Positions 42,984-54,300 of a stretch of 64,000 bases of DNA are shown here, piece by piece. The stretch's first letter is position 1. Every line of letters begins with the position of its first letter. The notes beneath the pieces are model-generated. The model ran no database searches, was not told the origin of the DNA, and saw nothing but the letters and a program-made list of their open reading frames with translations. Made by a program: the position numbers and the translations under genes. Source of the stretch: Tetraselmis striata (lineage: Eukaryota; Chlorophyta; Chlorodendrophyceae; Chlorodendrales; Chlorodendraceae); contig VCJN01001110.1 of assembly GCA_006384855.1 (NCBI GenBank), positions 1-64,000 of the forward strand. Direction: 5' to 3'.

Positions 42984-45900
42984 ATGCTACCCAGGCACTG
43001 GCAGGGGCGGCGGACGGGGCGGCGGGGCGTGAGGCATGCCGTCGTCCTGCTGCTGGCGAGCGTCGCCTGCACGATACACAGCGCCGTCGTGCCGGCTGCC
43101 GCGGGGGGCGCTCCCTTCGTTGATTACTGCCATCTGTTCAACACCACCGGCACATCGCAGGTGGGGTCCGCCGCGCTACGCCGCTTACATGCTAAGAGAG
43201 GGTGCTCGTCCAGTCAGGCATACGGCACTTTCCTGCTCGCGGCTGTTCTAGCTTGATTCGGACTTGCTCACTGACATCTGGTGCGCATGGCGGCTTTGCT
43301 CCTCTTCACACTCCTTAGAACGAGGACACCATCAACGGCGGGGATTTCCTGCGTGATCGACACCTACACATCGCGTTCTCTCCTTGGTCGCCTTTTGTCA
43401 AGGTGGACGGGAGCGGCAACATCACGGGCGGGCACGACGTGGTGACGCTCCTACCTCTCATGCTGTAACTGCACCTCTGCACCCGACACCCGCCATACTA
43501 CTGCGCCTTTCCCGCCTTTTTTTGTTGACACTACCACCGTCCCTGATATCATCTCCAATAAGAGCTGAACATGCTGGCATCCCTGAGGATTATTTCCTCG
43601 CCGTATGCGTCGAGAGAACTGTCATCGGTGGCTCCCGGCATTAGGCGAGGCCCGGCTCCCTGTGTGCCTAACCTAGGCATTACATCCTGGCTGTGGCGAC
43701 CTGTGCCTCCAGGAGCTCCTGACCGAGATCAGCAGGCGGGCAGGCTTCACCTTCAGCAAGCACATGCTTCTCAAGCTGGACAATGAGTCGAACTGGGACG
43801 ACACGCTCACCAGGGGCGGGCAGGAGTTTGACCTCCTGGGGCAGTGGTGGGTGGACACGTCGTTCCGCCGCAGCAATGGCGTCGCCATCGGCAAGCATAT
43901 GGTACGATCTCGCCATCCCGGCGGTATCAAATGGAAGCGGATCCACTGCTTGACAACCTGAGTATGCCATATACCCTCTGTGTGTTCTCCCCCCCCCCCC
44001 TCCACCCCCATTGTGCTCCCTTGGCAGCGGGCGTTGCATCGGGTTCATAGCTCACGTGGTGCATGCTGCTGCCTCGCAGGTGGACACGTCAATGATCATG
44101 ATCACCAGCAAAAGCGCCAGCTCCACCAAGACCGTCGCGCAGAGCCTCCTGACCGTCCTGTCGCCCTTCAGCACCATGCTCTGGATCACCATCGTGCTGC
44201 TCATCCTGGGCGCCAGCCTCTTCATGTGGTTCCTAGAGCGAGGCGAGAACTACATAGAGTTTGCCCCCTCCGACGCGTGGTACATCAATGTCCTGCACTC
44301 CGTCTACCTGGGCTTCTCCTCCCTCACCGGGGCAGCCTACCACTCTCCACAGACCCCGATGGGGAAGGTGTTTTCAGTTGGATTCTCATTCGCCATCCTC
44401 ATCACGGTTGCCGCCTACACAGGTACCCCTTCACCAGCTGCATCTCCTCCCCGTGATGTAGTGTTGTCTCAATGGCACCGGCAAACTGATGTGTAGTCAG
44501 AGGCATCCATGCGGCAGCAAGATTGATACCATGCGAGGAACCAAAATGCTAATAATGCAGCATGTGTGGTTCCCTATCAGCAAACCTGGCCAACTACCTG
44601 GTGTCACAGAGTACAGCCAACACCGCATTCAGCAGCCTGGATGACGTGCTGCGGAGGGACGAGGTGTGCTGTGTGCTGGAAGGGTATGGAGCAGGGCTGG
44701 GCGCGGAGTACGGCAAGCTGCGGACCTACGGTGCGCCGCTCTATGGCGGCCCAATGCCACACCCACTCCCAACATGCCACCCCAACATGTCGCCCAGTCG
44801 CCCCTCGCTGTGCCGTTGAGTGCAGCGGCCGTTTGGGTGGCTTGCGTGGAAGTGGGGGGACAGGCCTACCACGCGGTGACGGAGCACTTGGCACGGTGCC
44901 TGACCGCGCAGCTGTGGCGGCATGCAGGGGTCTACGACGTGAATGAGATGCACGCGGCCATGAAGGCCGGGCACTGCGTGGCGGGCGTTGCGGGGCTGGC
45001 GGAACTCCAGCTGCTGATTGCGGGGTCCGGGGACTGCACCCTCGGCCTCACCGGCCAGTTTCTGAGCCGATCCGGGGGAGGCTTTGCGGCCGGGAGCGGG
45101 GTCTGTAAGGTGCGCCCCGCCGGATCCCAGGGCGGCACCCACTGCAACATGTACACACCCACCGTGACATTTATTTGTCGAGCTCCCGGGTCCCCCCCTG
45201 AATGAAAGGTTTAACACTGAGTAATCGGAGACTTTTGCTGTATTCATTGTAGTTTCTGATAGACTTTCAGATGAATTGAGTTTGTCCTTCTTCGCACGCG
45301 CACGCTGTGGATGGGGGCGGGGGGGGGGGGGGGGGGGGGGTTCAAAAAGGACTGCGGGTGCCGACGCACCTATAAGATCCCTTATTATAAGTCTCGTCAG
45401 ATTGGGCTCGCATGCAATCTATACAAGCATTCGCTGTAGTACTGCTATAGGTCTGTCTGCATTTGACCACTGGCACGCAGGGCAGGTCCTTCTTTGCAGG
45501 GTTATTATCACTGCATCAGCACCCATATAAATAGCAAACATAAAGCATAAAAACCAGTATTTATTCCTTAAGAATATACATACGTAACTGGGGCTCGATA
45601 AAAGTGCGCCTTTTTGTAGCCATTCTGCTTCTCCTTTCCCGCCATCACGTGCCTCTGTAGTCCTGCGGATGCGGACTTGTGGGGTGGCAGTGTGGGGTGG
45701 CTTGGCGGTAAAGTGCTTGTGGTGCGCTCCGCAGCCGATGATCATCAGTGTGCTGGACACCTGGCTGGTGAGGCTGGAGGAGGAAGGCTTTGTGCAGGCG
45801 CTCTGGGCGAACTACACCCATGCGGGGCCCCAGAAATGCTCCTCTGCGTCGGCCGGCAAGGCCATGAGCTCTGCCTCCATGAGCGTGGTGGACTTTGGCG

Positions 45901-46259
45901 GCGTCATTGTGCTCGTGGCCATCTTTGCGTCCGTCACCTTTGCCGGCAGCCTGTTCTTCCGCACCAAGATGTGGCGGGTGCGCAGCAGAGTCACGCAAGT
46001 GAAGGACATCGCGCGGCACACAAGCAGGTTCGCGATGGAGCGAGCCCCGTCTGCGTGGACCGCCGTGAAGAAGTTGACCGTCAGGAGGGGGAGTGACGGA
46101 TGGCCCGCAGGGTCCTCCGAATCCGGACAAGTCTCCGCGGAGGGCAGGGTCGGGACCTCGGTGGTCAGGTTCCAGGACGTGGTGCACCAGGCGGGCATCA
46201 CCCATGCGCGAGCTTGGGCAGCCGCTGAGGACAACAGCCGGGGGGAGGACATTGCGTGA
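42984..46259 (+). CDS. GLR: Ionotropic glutamate-receptor-like channel, copy B
   Basis: Seven exons, phases exact, 596 residues: 42984-43160, 43319-43441, 43713-43901, 44080-44422, 44581-44730, 44826-45109, 45735-46259. Same architecture as copy A: signal peptide ending near VVPAAAGGAPF, S1, TM1, pore loop, YTANLANYLVSQST gate, S2, TM4 (FGGVIVLVAIFASVTFAG) and C-terminal tail. Exons 2, 3, 4 and 5 have the same lengths as in copy A (123, 189, 343, 150 nt) and exon 4 (TM1-pore-gate start) is almost identical, whereas exon 6 start and the C-terminal tail differ. FRRSNG is the candidate for the agonist-binding Arg. No stop or frame lesion in either copy, so both look functional. Acceptor of exon 6 is the least certain splice site. 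Confidence 0.93.
45378..45505 (-). repeat. Dispersed CTGCCCTGCCTGCCAG repeat, copy in GLR-B intron
   Basis: On the minus strand CCTGCCCTGCGTGCCAG is followed by GGTCAAATGCAGACAGACC and ends in GAGCCCAAT. It aligns along about 120 bp with 52785-52920 on the plus strand, and in its core with 41818-41880 (+) and 59440-59500 (-). Confidence 0.5.
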
Positions 46260-47339
46260 CAGGATGCAACGGTACCTAGCAAGGCGGCCGCTGACTGTAT
46301 ATTTAGCATACGACAGATCATGAGAGTGATGGTATCCTGACAGCTCACCCGGCATTCACCCGAATACTTGCTGTGGCGGATTGACATGCATCTGAAGCGT
46401 GAAGCTGCAATCTCCTACGAGTCGAAAAGCACTGCGTTGAAGCACCTGCCGGCCGGTGACCGACAATTTAGTCGATACACTTACTCAAGCTCATTATGTT
46501 GAGCTTCACGTAGGAAAATAAAAGGGGAGTACGGGTGCGGAGGCGATAGTAAGAACCCAACCCACAAGAACACGCCGTGCTTGATGGAGCTCAAATCTGG
46601 GCGAAACAACCACGGATTCATCGCGAAGTTCTTATCAATTCGCCGGCACCCCCTCAGGGAGCAAGAGTGTGGGTTTCTGAAGAGATCATGGGGCAATGTG
46701 CTGGTAACCTCACAGAGGGGCGCTTACAGGGGTGTGTAGGAGATGTCCTGCCACGGAGTAACAGTGGTGCCTGTGATCGGAGCACCCCTCTGGGTGGCAG
46801 CAAAAATGTGGGTTCTTGCTATCCCGTCGGCACCTGTAGGGGGTACCAAACAATTGCCCAATCTTTGGCCAGCACATAATGCCAGCAGCGCAGGTGTGTG
46901 GAGTGCTACTCGTACAGCATGGCAAAATTGAGAGGCCATGGCGCACCATAAGGGACAGCGCCACCAGCATGATGGCAGACATGTCAGTGCCTAGCCGACT
47001 TTGGGCAACTGCTATCAGCACATCGGGACGCTACCTGTTTTACACACGTATTTAAATTGAGCGCCAGCACCGCCGCTGCTTGCAGCCATGCAATACCGCA
47101 GTGCAAGTCCCGGATTATAAATCTAACATATTGGTTTCGGAGCTGTAGGTGATAAATCTGGTCGTTTGACAGTATCATGCCGTTGATGTAGGAAGCACGG
47201 CGGCGTGACAACGGTCACGCCGCGCAAGTACTAGGGCATGCACTGTGTTGTGGTGCCATGCATCGTCGTGGACCTCGATAAATTAATGTGACTGCACACT
47301 TCCTCCAGACTTCCCTCCACACTTCCCTGTGAATTTCTG
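46260..47339. other. Gene-free stretch after GLR copy B
   Basis: No conserved ORF or repeat is recognised on either strand. Confidence 0.45.
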
Positions 47340-49560
47340 AGGGGGCTACTGCTCCGAAACCATCCATGACGGCACCATCCGTGACGGCACCACGGACCGC
47401 ACCGGCGCCGCCGTGTGCGTACCGACGCGGCGTACACGGGGTGCTGTTACGCCCGCACATTGCGCACCAGGCCGGGATGTGACTGCGGCCCACGACGCCG
47501 GCTTTTGTACCAGCGGCGCGGCGCGACTACGTACGCGGTCGTTTCCAAAGATGCCGCGGTCTCCCGGGTCCCCCTTCCCGCTACCGCTACCGCTCCGAAA
47601 TCAGGTTGGACTCTGGCGCGACCGTGGACGCATCGCGTCGTCGCGACACACATTGGCTACTCGCCCCAGAGCCCGATCGGTACCGGTAGTTTTCGTTGTG
47701 GATGAGGCCCACGACGCCGCGTTTTGGGGTAATCGGCGGCGCGGCACAGTAAGGTATGAGTGCTTGGATGAGCCCCTATTGACCTCTACTGCTCCGAGAC
47801 GGGCTTGACACCGGCGCCACTGCCGTGCGTGCGTCGAGGCGGCGTACAACGAATGCTCGGCTGGCACACCTAACGGTAAAGATGTGCATTGCCGCCTTCT
47901 CGCCAGCTTTCGGGGAGGCGAGTTTTTTTATTGCTTTTTGGAGGTCTCTTGTACAAGAGGTTCCCGGCTCGATTCCCCGGTAGTTCTCCCAGTTCAGGGC
48001 AATATCGACCGGACGTTTCCCGCGTTTACATGGTGAATGTCCCATGCATTAGCCCTTCGGGGTTCGAATTTATGACGTGATTATCTAGGGGGTATGCCAG
48101 AATGATTTACAACTGCAGTTGGCGCAAGAGGTATAAAAGTGTTCTGGCGGCCTCCGCCGTTGACCCAATGCGGACTTTACTATACTTCGGGGTGGCAGCG
48201 ATGCGCGGCGCGGCGCGCCTGGCTGTGACGCGGTTGTTTATGGTGGAACATAACGCTCTCGGCTGTCGGACAAGTATCCGACTATCCGAGCCGCGATTCG
48301 GCCGCTCCGAAACCAATTTAGGCACCGACGCCGCAAAGTGCGTGTCGTCGTCACCACGCACAGTATATGATGCACAGCCATGCCCCCGTGCATCATGGCG
48401 GAGGCCGAGGCCCTCGACGCTAACTTGCGGGTCGTCCGAGACGCGGCGTGGCGCGTTAAAACGACGCAGTTCCTTATATATAACATATCGTGGCATTCCT
48501 AGTGTTAGAGCCGTTGCGCCGCCGCTCCGAAATCTGGTTTGGCAACGACACCGCCGAGCGTGCGTCGGCGCGTCGTCGTCAGGACGGAAATTATTAGATT
48601 ATTGCCGTGTTCTCGGCTGGCGCACGCCGCGCAGCATGCATGGCTGTGGCTGGGCTCCTCACCGTTGCCCAGCTTTAGGATCGCTTGTGTGGGGCGGCGC
48701 GCCGTGACGATGCAGTTGCCGAGCAGATTTCTCACGGCCTTTTAAGTTTCCGAGTCGTGACACAGTTCCGAAACCAGGCGGCTTGACACCCACGCCGCCG
48801 ATGAGCTAGCTCGTCGTTGTCGCGACGCACATCGGCATGGTCATTGAGCGGGAGCCTGGGCAACAAGTTGTTACTGAATTCCTTCCTATGCAGCAACTGG
48901 GTCGGGCAGTCGGCAGAGTGGCGCGGCGCCATGTTGTCTTGCGTGAACAGGTGAACGCGACAACGCGTCGCGACCTTCCTACTATCCCGAAATTCCCGAG
49001 TCTCTTCCCTGCAACCGCTCCAAAACCAGGCTCAAAACCGCGGCTGCCGTGCGCACGTCGTCGTCACGGCGCATAGCGGATGCAAGGCTCGGGCCCCCGT
49101 GCAGCAGGGCAGAGACTGGGTCCTTGACGCTAGCTTCTCAGCCTCCGGCTCCCCGGCACGGCGCGGCGCGGTGCTGTGACGGCGCAGCTGCAGATAGAAC
49201 GTCGAGCCTGCCGAGTTTCAGAGCCGCAACATCGCTCCGAAACCAAATTTGGCACCACGCTTGCGCGCGTCGTCGCAACGCTCAGCGGCTGCTTTTGCTG
49301 ATGCTGGGATGCTCCGTCGGCGTCAGCTTTTGGGCAAGCGACACGACGCGCCGCGTCGTGACGCGTGACGCGTTATGCGCGCGATCGCAGCCTTCCAAAT
49401 TTCGTCCGCTGAGCCGGCGCCGCTCAAAACCCATGCTCGGCACCGACGCGGCCGTGTCGCGACCGTGTGCGCGCGTCGTCGCCGCAGCGCACAATAGCAG
49501 CTTCGTGCTCCTGACAGCATTGCGCGGCGAGTCTGTAATTGGGCTGCCTCTTCATCGCCG
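47340..49560. repeat. Degenerate tandem array, unit about 240 bp
   Basis: The motif GCTCCGAAACCAGG (with variants) recurs at about 47351, 47592, 47791, 48304, 48533, 48765, 49017, 49233 and 49421. Spacing is 190-260 bp, or twice that where a SINE has inserted. Each is followed by CACCGACGCCGCCGTGCGTGCGT-like sequence and a CGTCGTCGCGACGCAC-like block; a GGCGCGGCGCG block followed by GTGACG recurs between many of them. The units are highly diverged and contain no consistent ORF. The array behaves like an old satellite. Confidence 0.65.
47940..48180 (+). mobile_element. tRNA-like SINE, copy 3
   Basis: Plus orientation. The head has GGTCTCTTGTACAAGAGGTT and the B-box-like GGCTCGATTCC, then TTAGCCCTTCGGGGTTCGAA, then CTGCAGTTGGCGCAAGAGGT, matching copies 1 and 2 in order and spacing. 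It sits inside the 240-bp array and accounts for the doubled spacing between units there. Confidence 0.6.
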
Positions 49561-51304
49561 CCGGGCTCGGGTCAATGCGACAATATCATGTCGTCTTGGA
49601 TGTGTGCGAATCCATGTAAATGACTAACTGGCATATTCATGTCAATGACAAACTGGCACTACGCGAGTACGCAAGTTCGTGTTTATGATGTTTAGGGTTT
49701 AAAACCCGATTACAGTAGCAGCCCAGGCGGTTTCGACCGGCCTCTGCAGCATGCAAGCTAAACATCAACATGCTGTGCTGCTGGCTGTGGTATTATTGTG
49801 AGTCGGGGCTAGTACATCACGGCGCTTTGAATGCTAAATATGCAGAAAGTTGGAGTGGGGGGGAGGGGAGGGAGCGCATTGTCCCTACCGCTGTGCTCCA
49901 CCGCCTCCTCGCCCGCGCTCCTCGCGGGTCTCATGGGAGCCGTATCGGCAGTCGTCTCTGGGCAGCAGCTCGTGCGGGCGCATGGGGCGGTATGAGACTA
50001 TGAGTTGTGCTCCCTAGGTCAGGGCGCCAGGAAGGACGGATGAAACGCGTGCTTCGATGGGGGTGGCGGGCATGGGATGATACGGCAGGGGAGAGAGGGT
50101 ATATCAAGAATGCCTAAAGGACTATGTAGCCTTACACGACGGTGAATCTCTCAGCAAGTCAGGAGTGCGAGTGCGACAAGCATCCCGCCATCCGCCCCGC
50201 GCTCGCCAACGAACTGTACTCGGCCGCAAGTGTAATCTGATATGTACAAGTGCATATACATAGACGATGTGGATATGCACGCCCAGTTGCTCTGTATATA
50301 CAGTATATAGTTAGGGAGTAGCAGAGAAGGGCGGGGGGATTCAGTCAATCATCAACCAGTCAATGATGCGTGAGTACCGCAACCAATACGGACTCACATT
50401 ACAATATACATAATGAGGTGATAGCTATATGATATCATGGTTGCGTCCCATTCCGAGAGTGCGGATAGGGTCCATACGCTATAACAACACCACAAAAACA
50501 TACAGACATCCACACAAATACATCCCTACATGCACATGTCATGAGTATTATTCATGGTAGGGCTGGCGTTCTCACTACCCATAAAAACCGCTGCCGGGCG
50601 CCGCTCTATAATATAACGTCAAATGCGCATCATCACTCATATTCGTTTATTCGTTCAGTATTTGACGTCTATCACTTGTTCTGATGCCGCAAGCGATAGC
50701 AGCGTACATAATCTCTAGTATCATCATCAGTTGGAGCGGATCGCAAGGCGCCACACAGCCAGCATCCATTTATCCAATCCAATCCAATCCAATCATCTCC
50801 ACGAAGCTGAACCTGCAGAGCCCGTTCGGACAGATTCCTTGGATTGCAGACGCACGCGATGGCGGGTAGGCCCACCCAGCCCAGTCCGGGGGGAGAGGGG
50901 GGGTAGCAAGCGGAGTCATCCTCCCAGTGATGACCGACTGAATGGCGGATAAGCCGTCTCATCCCCAAACGCGTGCGGGCTGCGGCTGTTCACCAACCAA
51001 TGCCCATTCCCAGTGAGCCCTCGAGGCGCCATCGGGAGTATAACGACCGGGTAGGACACGTCGTTCCGGAGCATCCCAAAGTTACATGATCCACTGGCTG
51101 GCTGGCTGGGTGCCACCTCAGGACCGCCTGCCCTGGATTCGCCGTTGGCGCCGCGGCCGGGCTTGCCAGCGGTGCCTGTCTGGCACCAGCGGCGGGGCCC
51201 TTGTTGATTGGTTGGTCGCCACAAATGCCTGTGGCCGCCCTCCTGTGGGATTGGTAGAGCGCCTTGGTGGAGGCAGAGGAGCCTCGGCCCCTTCCCAACA
51301 GACT
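49561..51304. other. Intergenic, 3' side of UFD2
   Basis: Base composition changes from GC-rich to mixed. A CCAAT-type tandem (50771-50790) and AT-rich parts occur. No gene is recognised; the last few hundred bases are probably UFD2 3' UTR. Confidence 0.4.
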
Positions 51305-54300
51305 TCAGCTCTCCATGGGCGCCGCGCCCCCGGCTGCCTTGCGCGCCTTGGCGTCCGCTATCCACGCGTCGATCTTGGCCTTGAGCTCCGTGGCGGGGAC
51401 GAGGTCCTCCGCCTGGCAGGGGCACCCGGGCACACGTCACACATAGATCCACTTGGCCAGGAATTGGGTGGCGGTGTGTGTGTGCGTGGGGGGGGGGGGG
51501 TGACAGACTACGTTTGCCATCATCTCGGCAGCTTCAGTCATCTAGTCATACAGTGCTTCGTTTCGGCATTACTTATATTTGACTATAGTCATTAAGTCAA
51601 TTCAGTTGATCAATGAACCAATTTGCCAAGCGGATTCTTTGATTTGACTATAGTCATAAAATCAAAGTCGTGTGGTGCTTTGTTAGGGTAATTCTTATAT
51701 CAGAAAATTGGAGCGGTGTGATGAGGGAATGTTGCGCACGGACCCCGCTCGATACCGGTTTGAAAGGGACCCCCCCCGGGGCCCTCTCTCACGATGGGTT
51801 GAAACCAAGGAGGTGGGCGGCGCAGGCGGGGCGCCACCTTGAGCGGCTGGCGGTTGAAGGGATCGATGGGGTCGGAGAGCAGGTGCCGCGTGATGATGGC
51901 GCGGTCCGTGATCTGCTTGGAGGAGGGCAGGAGGACGGGGTCCTTCATCAGCGTCGCGTAGATGGGGTCCAGGAACTCGTCCGGCACCTCGCCCAGCTCC
52001 TCGTCCTCCAGCTCGCCTGCGCCAGGGCAGCGCCACGACAGCAATTGGGCGGTTGCATAAGCGAATGGCATCACAAAAAGATGGCAGAGCATTGGGAGAG
52101 AGGGGAGGGGGCCCTTTGCTCTCGATTGTAGCTATACGGATTGCTCCTTGTGTACTAGAATCTCTCTGTTCACTGCACCAATTAACTATGTTTGCGGGTC
52201 CAAAAACAACGAATTGTTCTGCAGTAACAAAACAAATACCGCCAACCCAAAGCGTGATTACGGGAGACATTGTGCATGTTGCGAAGATCCGTGGAGATTG
52301 GAGATAATCAAATGACATTCTGCCAGATGAGTAATGAGAATTCGACTGCCCCTCCCAGCACACATATCCCTGGTAGCAGAAGCATACACCGGGTGACGAC
52401 AATGATGGACAACGCCGCCATGCCGAGGTGGCACCGGCCACATTAGGCAGGTACAGCCAGGCAACCAGGAACTGTACATCAACATGGCACTTTCACTGCG
52501 GGCCGCGCCGCACCCTGCTTGACCGCCTCCTCCACGGCGGCGGCCAGCTTCTGCAGCAGCTCGATCTCCTCCTGCGGCACCAGCCCAAAGTCCTGCAGCA
52601 CCGCCGCCGCCTCGGAAAACATCTCCGGCCTGTGAGGCGCCGTCGGGCGGGCGGTGTCAGTGCAGGACAGGCTCGCCGCGCAGGGCAGCCTCCTCGGCAC
52701 CCGCACCCGCAGTGGGTGGTCCGAGTCAGCAAAACAAACGGTGGAAGGGATATCTTGCGGCACAGGGTGCTGAGACGGAAATAAAAACCCCGCGAATAAA
52801 AACCCGCCCTGCCTGCCAGAGGTGAAATTAATATAGACAAGACCATATCGGAACTATGGCGAATATACTTTATATGGGTTGAATGCAAGCCCAGCTTGAC
52901 GCTTAAAATAAGTAGTCCCATTATAGGCTCATCAGCACCCGTCCCACACCTGACTGCAGGAGAACCGTTGTGTACAGCAATGTGCACATGGGCTCTAGCG
53001 CAACAATGAGTACATCTTCTACAAGAAGGCTATGAATAAGAATGATCTTTTCGACTCCCTGTCGCGTCCAGCTAACGCATGGAACCATCAGTACTTCCAT
53101 GACTAGACCACCCCCCCCCCACCCCTTCGAGCTCAAGTTTGGACAAAGCAGTGACGAAATCAATGTGCTACTAAGAGCATTCTGTCGGCACTGTGCTCAA
53201 AGAGCGAACATAACCGTGTTCGTTACTCGTTGCCGCCATTAGTTCACACAAACACCCAAATGTGTGTGTGTGTGTGTGTGTTTGCACGCATGAACTCAAA
53301 GGGGCTCTGGAATATCGGTTCTACAAACATATGTATTACATACACTACACTACACTACACTACATACATACACTACACATACACTACATATGTATACATA
53401 TCACATATATGCATAGACACACATATACATACATATATTATGTATAATATATTATATTATTTCTTATAATTATACCGCCTACACAAATCATGAGCAAGGA
53501 CGCGCCAGAAACTAAATGCGTGCGGAGGAAGCGCACCTGTAGCTGCGGTCGTCGGCAGCGACGGCCTTCACAAAGACACCATCCGCGGCCGCGTCGGCGG
53601 CGTAGAGGTGCAGGTACACCTGGATGATCTGCGTGAGGAGCTCCTTGGGACGGAAGCCGTACTTCTCGGGGTCCTTGATCTTGAGCTTCTTGCGCTGCGG
53701 GCCTGGCGGGACGAGCGTGGGGTCATTGGGGGGTCGTCAGAGGGGCCAGTGGAAGGGCACTGCCGTAATGCAGCCCAGGAGGGGCTGCGCGCCTGTGAGG
53801 TAGAGCAGGAAGTAGTTGAGCATGCCGGCGCATCGGTCCACCATCTCCGGCAGCAGGAAGGGCGCGGTGATCTCCTCTGTGCTGTAGCACAGCGTGCGCA
53901 CGCAGATGCCGGACAGCATCAGGTAGTCGCGCAGCATGCGGCCTGCAGAGCGGCGCCCGCACCAAGAGGTCAGGGCGGTGCCGTACGATGCCGCGGTCGC
54001 AAATAGTACAAACAATGATTGCATATCCCATGCTTCATTGGTGTACACATTTACAAATTCACATTCACATATACATATACAAATGTGTGCTTATAACACT
54101 GCCATTATGTTATCATTCATGCGTGCCACAGTGTTTATTAGCCAACGCTTGGAACACTTCTTGGGATCCTGGAAAGGCGAGGAATTGCCATTCATATCAT
54201 GTCATCACACAAGTGACATTAACCCCGGATAATGAAAGGATGAGGCTGCTGTCATATTGAACTAATGCAGCATAACTATAGACAGACATTTCTGATTGAT

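Noticed and set aside
47340-49560. Cluster of diverged protein genes
   Set aside because: Frames change from unit to unit and no motif is conserved at the protein level. The nucleotide periodicity explains the similarity.
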